This document shows, one piece after another, positions 1 to 6,453 of a DNA stretch of 7,370 nucleotides. Below the pieces are notes generated by a model that made no database searches, was not told where the DNA came from, and saw nothing but the letters and a program-made list of their open reading frames with translations. Both the position numbers and the translations under genes were made by a program. Origin of the DNA: CAZTWC01 sp964617105 [NCBI: uncultured Myxococcia bacterium] (lineage in GTDB: Bacteria > CAZTWC01); assembly GCA_964617105.1 (NCBI GenBank), contig CAZTWC010000184.1:1-7370 (forward strand), in the 5' to 3' direction. Every line of letters begins with the position of its first letter. Within the stretch, counting starts at the first letter, position 1.

Positions 1-57
1 GCTGGAAAAAAATCCGCCTCTGACACTTTCTTGTTCTGGTGGTTCGGTTATTTTCAT
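1..57 (-). CDS. Possible start of a further gene, cut by the left edge
   Basis: An ATG at 57 lies 26 bases after the ispDF stop and opens a frame without stops to the window edge, giving MKITEPPEQESVRGGFFSS. A weak purine-rich stretch (GAGA, about 6 bases before the ATG) could serve as ribosome site. The short spacing, same strand and lack of a terminator suggest the next gene of the operon. Nineteen codons are too few to recognise a family, and an open frame of this length can occur by chance. Confidence 0.45.
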   Translation of the reverse strand, partial: MKITEPPEQESVRGGFFSS

Positions 58-83
58 TACTATTCTCGCTGTTTATTAAGATG

Positions 84-1268
84 TTATCGTGGATTTTTGG
101 CTATTACCATAGCAATAGCCATGGCGGCTATCCCTTTTTCTTCACCTTCCCAACCCAGTTTTTCGGTGGTGGTGGCTTTAATGTTGATTAAAGAGTTATC
201 AATTTCTAGCCGCTGGCCCAAATTCTCCTTCATATCTTCTATATACGGTGCAATTTTGGGCTGTTGGCAGATAACGGTTAAATCTGCCTGAAGGGGAGCA
301 AAGCCCAGGTTTTTTAGCAGAGAGACCACCCGAACCAGCAGGATAAGGCTGGAGATCCCCTGGTATTCATCGCTGCTATCGGGAAAATGTTGGCCTATAT
401 CGCCAAGTCCTGCGGCTCCCAGCAGGGCATCGCACAGAGAGTGGGTAAGCACATCGGCGTCTGAATGTCCCGCTAGCCCCAGGTGATAGGGGATGGTAAC
501 CCCGCCTAAAACCAAATCTCGTTTTGGAGCGAAGGGATGGACATCGTATCCCTGGCCCACTCGCGGAAAGTTGATTTGCGGGGTGAGACTTTCCAAATCT
601 TTAGCAAAAGTTATTTTAAGGTTTTCTCTTTCTCCTTCGAAAATATAAACCTGCTTTCCCATAGCCTCGATTAGCATGGCTTCGTCAGTGACCAATTCCC
701 GTTTTTTGCCAGAGTAGAACTGTTCAAAACCTTCTATCAGCCAACTCAAATTGAAACTCTGGGGAGTTTGAATAGCATATACGCCATTGCGGTCAATGGT
801 TTCAATCACCAAATTATCGGTATCCACCCGTTTAATGGTATCGGAAATTTTCAATCCGCAGGTGGCGGCGCCGTATCGAACCCCATATTTTACCGCGGTT
901 TTGAACAAGTCCATAGTTGCGTTGGGCCGGGCGCCATCGTGAATAACCACCAGTTCCACATCGGGATCCAGACGGGTTATTCCTTTGTAAACCGAGTCGA
1001 AACGTTCTTCGCCCCCTTCCACCACCATAACCTGATCCCTGGGCACCTGGAATTGAGATAAGATATTATCGGTTTCCTCTATCATTCCCGGGGTAACCAC
1101 CACCACAATACTGTGGAACAATTGGCTGTTTATCATGGTGAAAAGCGAGTGTAAAAATAAAGGCTTGCCCTGGTAGGAAACAAATTGCTTGGGCTTATTG
1201 GAGCCAAATCGAGTGCCCTTTCCAGCGGCTGCTAAAATGGCGCTTATTTTTCCGGTAAATTCTTGCAT
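84..1268 (-). CDS. ispDF: Bifunctional IspD-IspF enzyme (MEP cytidylyltransferase / MEcPP synthase)
   Basis: A 394-residue fusion catalysing two non-consecutive cytoplasmic steps of the MEP isoprenoid pathway: CTP + MEP to CDP-ME (IspD), and CDP-ME 2-phosphate to the cyclic diphosphate MEcPP with loss of CMP (IspF). The IspD half (about 1-230) has the nucleotide loop AAAGKGTRFG with Arg20 and Lys27 at the same numbers as in E. coli IspD, then HDGARP (Asp111), DRNGVYAIQTPQSF (Arg160), TDEAM and NLKIT (Lys218). The IspF half (about 237-394) has DVH (Asp242, His244) and His276 as zinc ligands, HSDADV, LLGAAGLGDIGQHFPD, and KATTTEKLGWEGEEKGIAA. All key residues of both halves are present, so both activities are expected. 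Little linker separates the halves. The IspE step is not encoded here. ATG 1268 is chosen because IspD proteins begin right before the nucleotide loop; its ribosome site (AGG, 7 bases away) is weak. TTG 1307, overlapping the previous stop, would add 13 residues and might allow coupled translation. Confidence 0.97.
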   Translation of the reverse strand: MQEFTGKISAILAAAGKGTRFGSNKPKQFVSYQGKPLFLHSLFTMINSQLFHSIVVVVTPGMIEETDNILSQFQVPRDQVMVVEGGEERFDSVYKGITRLDPDVELVVIHDGARPNATMDLFKTAVKYGVRYGAATCGLKISDTIKRVDTDNLVIETIDRNGVYAIQTPQSFNLSWLIEGFEQFYSGKKRELVTDEAMLIEAMGKQVYIFEGERENLKITFAKDLESLTPQINFPRVGQGYDVHPFAPKRDLVLGGVTIPYHLGLAGHSDADVLTHSLCDALLGAAGLGDIGQHFPDSSDEYQGISSLILLVRVVSLLKNLGFAPLQADLTVICQQPKIAPYIEDMKENLGQRLEIDNSLINIKATTTEKLGWEGEEKGIAAMAIAMVIAKNPR

Positions 1269-1303
1269 CACACAACCTGTTTTCAAACTACTGTTTAACC
1301 CAA

Positions 1304-2596
1304 TCAAATCTGGTAATCAGCCAGAAAATCTTTTTCATCGATCTCCTGGTATTCAAAGCCATCTATTTTCAGGTCGCCGGAAGCCGGTGGAGCCACCACC
1401 ATTATGCTGGTATCGGTAGGGTTCACATCTTTTAAGGCATCCAGCAGGTTTTGGTCAGACAGATCCTCTATTTTGTTAATATAATTGTCAGCATCAGTGG
1501 AGCCTGCCTCCAGGTTAAAGATTATCTCTTTTACCTTCATATTCAATCTCTGTTCAATGGTTTCCAGAGAAAATGGATATGAGCGGGCTACACCTTTTTT
1601 ACCACTGGCGAATTTTTTCTTCAACAGATCTCCGGAAGCAAATTCCTGCCAGATTTTATCCATCTCTATCATTCCCCGCCGGGTGGAATCGGGCACTGGG
1701 TCAGCCACTCCCATGAGCAGCGATAAGTCCAGATAATCGGACAGGTAGAAGGCTCCGACTGAATAGCCAATACCCTTTTCGCTGCGGATTTGATTGAACA
1801 CTTCCTCCCCAAACAGGGTAAAGAGCACATGATAACTGTAATGATAGGGGTGGCTGAGAGGCTGTCCCCCGCTGTATATAACCAGCCGGGAGCCATCCAG
1901 CCCGTTTTTGCGCAGCACGGTAACTTTTCGGCCCCAGCCGGTATTTACCAAAGGCGCTTTAAGCGGAGTTATTTGGCCGGGCGGGGTTTTTTGCTGGAGA
2001 AAATCTTGCAATTTTTCCATAATGGCTGGTTGATCCGATATAAGGGCGGCAGTAATATTGTCCTGCACCAGGCAGTTGGCGTGACTGGTTTGCAGCGATT
2101 CCCTGGAGATTTCCCTAATAGACTCCAGGTTGCCAATTTTTCTTGCCCCAAAGGGATGGCCAGCAAAGACCCGTTTAAAAAACTGATCCCAGATCAGATT
2201 GGACGGTTGATCTGGCAGGTTTTGTAAGTGATTGATAAGAATATTTTTTTGAACATCCAACTCTTTTTCTGGGAAGGCTGGGTGAAATAGCAGTTTCTCT
2301 AAAAGTCCGCTGTCAAGGATTTGCTGAAAATACCTGGATAGAAATTTGATGTCTATCAGGGAATATTCTTTGTGGCACTGAGCGTAAAAGGAGAAACCGT
2401 ACAATTCCATTTGCCGGGACAACTCCCTTTTGTCCACCAGGTTGCCTTGCTGGTCATAAATCCCTTTGTCCCACATCTCCATCATCATGTTGGTGGTGCC
2501 TGGCAGAAAATGTAGGTCTTCCAATTGTCCGCTTTTGAGCACCAACTTGATAGCGGTAACCGGAATTAAACTGTTTATCTCGCTGATAAATATCAT
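1304..2596 (-). CDS. M16 family peptidase-like protein, non-catalytic subunit
   Basis: A 430-residue M16-fold protein that follows the catalytic M16 gene. At the place where active members have HxxEH, this protein reads GTTNMMMEMW (Asn36 to Glu40), so both zinc histidines are absent and it should not cleave peptides alone. The C-terminal domain keeps the conserved Arg/Tyr pair in NQIRSEKGIGYSVGA (Arg271, Tyr278), which in heterodimeric M16B enzymes is supplied by the inactive subunit to hold substrate. The companion protein shows the reverse pattern, so the two probably form one heterodimeric peptidase, comparable to MPP alpha/beta. No signal peptide is seen. The start at 2596 is well supported by AAGGAG 5 bases upstream and by the N-terminal strand beginning just after it; a GTG at 2665 would overlap the preceding gene by 47 bases. 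The stop TGA overlaps a TTG in frame with ispDF. Fold assignment is strong; pairing and inactivity are inferences from the motifs. Confidence 0.9.
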   Translation of the reverse strand: MIFISEINSLIPVTAIKLVLKSGQLEDLHFLPGTTNMMMEMWDKGIYDQQGNLVDKRELSRQMELYGFSFYAQCHKEYSLIDIKFLSRYFQQILDSGLLEKLLFHPAFPEKELDVQKNILINHLQNLPDQPSNLIWDQFFKRVFAGHPFGARKIGNLESIREISRESLQTSHANCLVQDNITAALISDQPAIMEKLQDFLQQKTPPGQITPLKAPLVNTGWGRKVTVLRKNGLDGSRLVIYSGGQPLSHPYHYSYHVLFTLFGEEVFNQIRSEKGIGYSVGAFYLSDYLDLSLLMGVADPVPDSTRRGMIEMDKIWQEFASGDLLKKKFASGKKGVARSYPFSLETIEQRLNMKVKEIIFNLEAGSTDADNYINKIEDLSDQNLLDALKDVNPTDTSIMVVAPPASGDLKIDGFEYQEIDEKDFLADYQI

Positions 2597-2601
2597 CTTT
2601 G

Positions 2602-2607
2602 CTCCTT
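2602..2607 (-). promoter_or_regulatory. Shine-Dalgarno AAGGAG for the non-catalytic M16 gene
   Basis: AAGGAG sits 5 bases before ATG 2596, within the 22-base gap after the catalytic M16 gene. It is the best ribosome site in the window and settles the start against the longer GTG reading at 2665. Confidence 0.85.
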
Positions 2608-2618
2608 TGGTGCAGGCG

Positions 2619-4085
2619 TTACCGTTGGCTGACCTGGTCGAACATCCCCTTGTGCAGTGGTTCACCTTTGGTTAGCACCCCGCAGACCCTTTGTTTGGGG
2701 ATCAGGTACTTTTGGGCTGCCCGCTTAACATCTTTTGGGGTAACTTGCTGAAGTTGATCGATAAACTTGAAGTAATAAAGAGGGTTGCCGCCACTGCCGA
2801 TATAGTATTCGCCCAAAAGAGAGGCCAGGGAAGATACCTTTTCCATCCGCTGGTAGCAAGAGAGGAGTATCTTGTTTTGTACCCTGGTAATATCTTCTTG
2901 GCTCACCAATTCGGTTTGATATTTTTGGGCTAGTCGATCCATTATTTCTATGACCTGGCTGGCGTTTTTTCCTTTGTTCATATCCACGAAAAAGAAGATA
3001 TGCACCGGGTATTGGGTATAGGGATAAAAATAGTAGTAACTGGAGGCCAGTTTGCCGTCCACCAGAATTTTTTCGAATTCCGAGGCACTGCCCTGGGCGA
3101 TCAAAGCAGATAGGATCGACAGGGCAGGTCTTTCCCGGGCGGAAAAAACCTCATCTCCTGCAAGTTGGTTGAACTGGTTGAATTGATGGTTATATGCTTC
3201 AGTAAGCCCTGGTGCCAGGTAACCAATGACGATTTTTTCCGTTTTTACATGGTGAGGCACGCTAAAAGAGATCTCTTCTTTGGGCAAAGGTTCCGCCGGG
3301 CAGTTGGGGAACTTTAATTCCATCTCGTTTTGATAATGGCCGTAATACTTGTGGGTCAGGTTCAGAAGTTTATCTCTATCCACTTTGCCGATAACTAAAA
3401 TAGCGGCATTTTGAGGCGAATAAAAGCGTTTATAAAAGATATTACAGTCAGCCACCGATATTTGTTTCAGGTCATCCAACAGACCTATGGTGTCGTATTT
3501 GTATGGATGAGTTTTCATGGACCGTTGGCTGAAATAGTAAAATAAGGCCTGAGAAGGGGTGTCTAGCAGGCGGGAAAATTCAGTGAAAACCGCATTTTTT
3601 TCGGTTTCCAGCAATTCTTGATCTATATCCAGGTATTTCATCCGCAGAGATTCCACCTCCATCACTTTTTCCAGGCTCTGGGCTGGGGCGCTTACATAGT
3701 AATTTGTGCGGTCATTCCAGGTAGTAGCATTAATGCCGGTTCCGCCTAATTCCCGGAAAACATTCCAGATATCCCCGGTTTTTAATTGCATCATCACCTT
3801 TCCCTGCTCATCTCGCCGGGTGAACTGCCGGAACATCATGTGCTCGAAAAGATGCGCTATCCCCCTGATGCCATCCGCCTCGTGTACCGACCCCACCCGG
3901 TAATAGGTGCGAAAGTGGAATAAAGGCAGGTCGGTTTCCAGGTAATATAGTTTGAGACCGTTGGTAAAAGTATATTCCTCCAGATTTAAATCCATTTGAT
4001 GATCTTGCCCCTCCATCAAAGGCCTGGTATCAAAGGAGGCAATACTGTCTATTTTGTGGATATATTGGTTTTTATTATCTGTCAT
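2619..4085 (-). CDS. M16 family zinc metallopeptidase, catalytic subunit
   Basis: A 488-residue protein of the M16B type (related to mitochondrial processing peptidase beta and bacterial YmfH/PqqL-like proteins). The inverted zinc motif HxxEH is intact: His78, Glu81, His82 in AHLFEHMMF, with Glu81 the expected general base. The downstream acidic ligand is most likely Glu169 in TEKNAVFTEF (Glu162 is the other conserved Glu). The His82-Glu169 distance is about ten residues longer than in pitrilysin or insulin-degrading enzyme. GTGINATTWNDRTNYY is the usual substrate-strand region. The second M16 domain (about 230-470) lacks the Arg/Tyr pair: the matching stretch reads ILVDGKLASSYYY. No signal peptide is visible, so it appears cytoplasmic. 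ATG 4085 is preferred because AGGAA lies 5 bases upstream; ATG 4109, overlapping the upstream stop as ATGA, would add eight residues and has no clear ribosome site. It lies 22 bases before its partner and probably acts with it. Substrate unknown. Confidence 0.92.
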   Translation of the reverse strand: MTDNKNQYIHKIDSIASFDTRPLMEGQDHQMDLNLEEYTFTNGLKLYYLETDLPLFHFRTYYRVGSVHEADGIRGIAHLFEHMMFRQFTRRDEQGKVMMQLKTGDIWNVFRELGGTGINATTWNDRTNYYVSAPAQSLEKVMEVESLRMKYLDIDQELLETEKNAVFTEFSRLLDTPSQALFYYFSQRSMKTHPYKYDTIGLLDDLKQISVADCNIFYKRFYSPQNAAILVIGKVDRDKLLNLTHKYYGHYQNEMELKFPNCPAEPLPKEEISFSVPHHVKTEKIVIGYLAPGLTEAYNHQFNQFNQLAGDEVFSARERPALSILSALIAQGSASEFEKILVDGKLASSYYYFYPYTQYPVHIFFFVDMNKGKNASQVIEIMDRLAQKYQTELVSQEDITRVQNKILLSCYQRMEKVSSLASLLGEYYIGSGGNPLYYFKFIDQLQQVTPKDVKRAAQKYLIPKQRVCGVLTKGEPLHKGMFDQVSQR

Positions 4086-4090
4086 AAAGA

Positions 4091-4095
4091 TTCCT
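4091..4095 (-). promoter_or_regulatory. Shine-Dalgarno AGGAA for the catalytic M16 gene
   Basis: AGGAA lies 5 bases before ATG 4085. The ATG at 4109 that overlaps the previous stop has no such site, so 4085 is the better main start, although coupled starting at 4109 remains possible. Confidence 0.65.
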
Positions 4096-4105
4096 GTTCC
4101 TATAC

Positions 4106-6400
4106 TCATCGGTAATAAATCAATATCTGCCCTTGGTTAACTATTTGATTTTTCCCGATTTTGTTTAACCTTTTCAGCATGGATGCGCTAACTTTCAATT
4201 TTTGGGCAATGGTAGATAATACATCTCCTTTTTTTACCCGGTAATTTTTTTTGGTGATCTTATTGGTTGGACATATTGTCAGCATCTGTCCCGGCATGAT
4301 CTTACCCGATTTCAGCCGGCTGCTTTTAATGATTTTTCGGTAGTTTATCCCAAAAATATAACTGATATCCCAGAGGCTGTCACCCTTTTGAACTTTGTAT
4401 TTAACCTGAAACCGGCAAGAGGCTCTCCCGCCCCTTTTTTTCCTGGTTTTTCCCTTTTTCTTAATCCTGGTTTTACCAGTGCTTGCCACTCTTTTTTTAG
4501 TTTTCTTGCCTTTTTCTTTTTTTACAATGATAGTTTGCTTTTTGTCCTTGAAATTAGCCCGGGGAATATAGATTACCAGTTTTTGCCCTTTGAAGATACG
4601 GCTTCCCCTCAGGTGGTTCCAGGATTTGATATCCTGGATAGAAACCCGGTATTTATGGGCGAGGACACTCAGGTTTTCACCCCACTTTATTTTGTGGTGC
4701 AGAGGAGCCAGGCGACTGCCGCAGATTCTCAGCCGGTCACCGATGCGCAATTTTTTGCTTTTTGAGCGCCGTAACAATTGAACATTTCTCGCCGGGACAG
4801 AGAAATTGCGGGCGATTCTACCAATATTTTGTTTTGATTTTACCCGATAGGTGAAACATTTATCCGGTGCAAAAGCCGCCAGTTTTTTTACCTTTTTCAT
4901 ATTTTTTTGAAATATAGCCAGACTAGTTCCCGGTATATAAATCGGGAAATTGCTCACCGGCGTACTGCTTTTACCCTTTAACTCCGGATTTAACCGGTAA
5001 ATTTTATTTAGATTAATTTCTGCAGCCGCAGCGATGGAGGTCAGGCTGGATCTTTGACTAATCTCCACTACTGTGCAATCTTGACAGGTTTTTACCTGCA
5101 TGCCGAAATGTTGTGGATACCGGGACAGGATGCTGATAGCCAGGATGCTGGGCACATAGCCCCTGGTTTCCCGGGCCAGGCATTGGTTGATGTGCCAGAA
5201 AGTGCGTTGGGAAAAGGGATCTTCCAATTTGCGCAAGCAGCGTTGCACCCTGAATTCACCGGCATTATAGGAAGCCATGGCCAGCATAAAGGAGCGGGAG
5301 CCAAAGATGGCTATTAGATCCAGCAGATATTCCCGGGCAGCCACCGTAGCCAGAAGCGGATCGTACCGTTGGTCGTAATAGCGGGAGATGGAGAGCCCGT
5401 AGCGCCGGCCAGTCCCTTTCATAAACTGCCAGATTCCCTTGGCGCCGGCCCAGGAGCCGGCCCGGTAATTAAAGCCACTCTCCTGGAAGGCCATGTAGAT
5501 TAGATCGGGGGGCAAATTTTTCTCCTTAAATACCCGGCTCATCATGGGCATATATTTTCCCATACGGTAATAACCCTTTAAAAAGAAATTACGACCACAG
5601 TGCTTTTCGGTGCACAAAAAGTGGGCGATATATTTTTCAACCCGTTTTACCAGGTTGTCGAACTCCTCCTGGTTAGGGGTATTTTCACCGAACTGGGTAA
5701 TAAGTTGTTTCATTTCTCGCTCGATGAGCTGGCGCTGAGAAAGGATTTTGTTTTCTATTTGCTCCTCTTCCTCTTCTTCGTCATCCCCTTCCCCTTCTCC
5801 ACTATCATCTTCTCCGGTGGTATCACTATCAACCACTTTATCCTCCTGAACGCCCATCTCTTCCGGGCGGCCAGGGCCTCCGGTTTTGCCATTTTGTTCA
5901 ATATCTTCCTCTGCTGTTTCCGCTTCCTCCTCTGGGACAGGTATAATTTCTGGCTCCGACAGCATCACTTCCCGGTAGATCTCTTCGAGATTATATTGGT
6001 TTTTGGTCTCCTGGGTGAGAAAAGCAGCATAAGCCTCGGGAAATTTTCTCTTTTTTTTGCCTTTAAAAAAGGTCAGGTTGAAGTAAGCCACTTTAAAATA
6101 ATTTTTACTGTCCAAAAGGTTGCCCGCTTCATAGGATGCCAATGCCATTTGCAGGGGTTTGGCGATGGCCATCCTGTCCGGTTCGCTGGAATCAGCCGCA
6201 TCGCCGTCGCGCGCAGATTTTTCTTGGCTGTTATCTCCCGGTTGCCCGGCGGTTACCGGTTCGGATGAATCTTCATCAGCCACCATCGGTTCAGGATCTT
6301 TTCCCAGGCCTGGGATTTCTCGTAAATACTTTTCCGCAAAGCAGCCCTGCAAAAAGGATATGGTAAAAATCAGTAAAAGAAGTCTGAATATTGTCGGCAT
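4106..6400 (-). CDS. MltD-like membrane-bound lytic transglycosylase with LysM repeats
   Basis: A 764-residue protein predicted to cleave peptidoglycan glycan strands between MurNAc and GlcNAc, forming 1,6-anhydroMurNAc. Residues 1-20 form a lipoprotein signal (a hydrophobic run ending LQGC, lipidated Cys20; Gln at -2 is not ideal), so it probably sits in the periplasm on a membrane. Residues 40-75 and 148-215 are acidic and low complexity. The SLT domain covers about 285-420: catalytic Glu307 in AFQESGF, then GAKGIWQFMKGTGRRYGL, AMASYNAG and ETRGYVPSILA, the four family motifs in order. Next come a degenerate LysM-like stretch (443-490) and four LysM domains (about 516-560, 568-611, 667-710, 718-763). 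A Lys/Arg-rich linker (618-660) separates LysM 2 and 3. E. coli MltD has the same layout but is shorter, with fewer LysM repeats. Ten cysteines besides Cys20 fall into pairs. The ATG at 6400 is chosen because it begins a classic signal peptide and has AGGGA 8 bases upstream; ATG 6436 and TTG 6457 are alternatives. The stop overlaps a possible start of the next gene. Confidence 0.93.
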   Translation of the reverse strand: MPTIFRLLLLIFTISFLQGCFAEKYLREIPGLGKDPEPMVADEDSSEPVTAGQPGDNSQEKSARDGDAADSSEPDRMAIAKPLQMALASYEAGNLLDSKNYFKVAYFNLTFFKGKKKRKFPEAYAAFLTQETKNQYNLEEIYREVMLSEPEIIPVPEEEAETAEEDIEQNGKTGGPGRPEEMGVQEDKVVDSDTTGEDDSGEGEGDDEEEEEEQIENKILSQRQLIEREMKQLITQFGENTPNQEEFDNLVKRVEKYIAHFLCTEKHCGRNFFLKGYYRMGKYMPMMSRVFKEKNLPPDLIYMAFQESGFNYRAGSWAGAKGIWQFMKGTGRRYGLSISRYYDQRYDPLLATVAAREYLLDLIAIFGSRSFMLAMASYNAGEFRVQRCLRKLEDPFSQRTFWHINQCLARETRGYVPSILAISILSRYPQHFGMQVKTCQDCTVVEISQRSSLTSIAAAAEINLNKIYRLNPELKGKSSTPVSNFPIYIPGTSLAIFQKNMKKVKKLAAFAPDKCFTYRVKSKQNIGRIARNFSVPARNVQLLRRSKSKKLRIGDRLRICGSRLAPLHHKIKWGENLSVLAHKYRVSIQDIKSWNHLRGSRIFKGQKLVIYIPRANFKDKKQTIIVKKEKGKKTKKRVASTGKTRIKKKGKTRKKRGGRASCRFQVKYKVQKGDSLWDISYIFGINYRKIIKSSRLKSGKIMPGQMLTICPTNKITKKNYRVKKGDVLSTIAQKLKVSASMLKRLNKIGKNQIVNQGQILIYYR
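4421..4549 (-). other. Lys/Arg-rich linker between LysM domains 2 and 3
   Basis: Codons 618-660 of the transglycosylase encode a strongly basic stretch with repeated KK, KKGK and RKKRGGR groups, set between the second and third LysM domains. It is probably unstructured, and its charge is opposite to that of the acidic segment nearer the N-terminus. On the DNA it gives T-rich runs on the plus strand. Confidence 0.85.
5756..5953 (-). other. Acidic low-complexity segment of the transglycosylase
   Basis: Codons 150-215 of the transglycosylase encode a Glu/Asp-rich stretch, ending in a run of two Asp and six Glu (residues 206-213), with few hydrophobic residues. It lies between the N-terminal region and the SLT domain and is probably disordered. 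On the plus strand it appears as a C/T-rich tract. Confidence 0.85.
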
Positions 6401-6408
6401 AGTTGATT

Positions 6409-6413
6409 TCCCT
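6409..6413 (-). promoter_or_regulatory. Shine-Dalgarno AGGGA for the lytic transglycosylase gene
   Basis: AGGGA lies 8 bases before ATG 6400, which opens the lipoprotein signal peptide. A competing AGGGG at 6441-6445 lies 4 bases before an in-frame ATG at 6436, so the start is probable rather than certain. Confidence 0.55.
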
Positions 6414-6453
6414 AATAAATGGAGATAAATTATCATTTTTCCCCTACCGGTTG

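Noticed and set aside
1-18. A seven-T run after GGCGGA on the minus strand as a terminator of the operon
   Set aside because: No stem precedes it, and it lies inside the possible open frame at the left edge.
1790-2227. A 145-codon plus-strand open frame
   Set aside because: It lies entirely opposite the non-catalytic M16 gene and has no recognisable motif or ribosome site.
2597-2665. Longer reading of the non-catalytic M16 gene from a GTG at 2665
   Set aside because: It would overlap the previous gene by 47 bases and adds a Cys/Arg-rich leader unlike M16 proteins, while ATG 2596 has a strong ribosome site.
4430-4530. T-rich runs that look like terminator tails on the plus strand
   Set aside because: They encode the Lys-rich linker on the minus strand and have no GC-rich hairpin before them.
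4388-4765. A 125-codon plus-strand open frame with Phe-rich product
   Set aside because: It is opposite the LysM region; the Phe runs are the complement of Lys codons in the basic linker.
5600-6268. A 222-codon open frame on the plus strand opposite the transglycosylase
   Set aside because: It is antisense to a coding region with clear domain evidence; its hydrophobic, Leu/Phe-rich product is the mirror of the Glu/Lys-rich segments on the other strand.
6424-6434. Short palindrome GATAAATTATC in the gap before the transglycosylase gene
   Set aside because: Eleven AT-rich bases with a one-base loop are too weak and too likely by chance to call an operator or hairpin.
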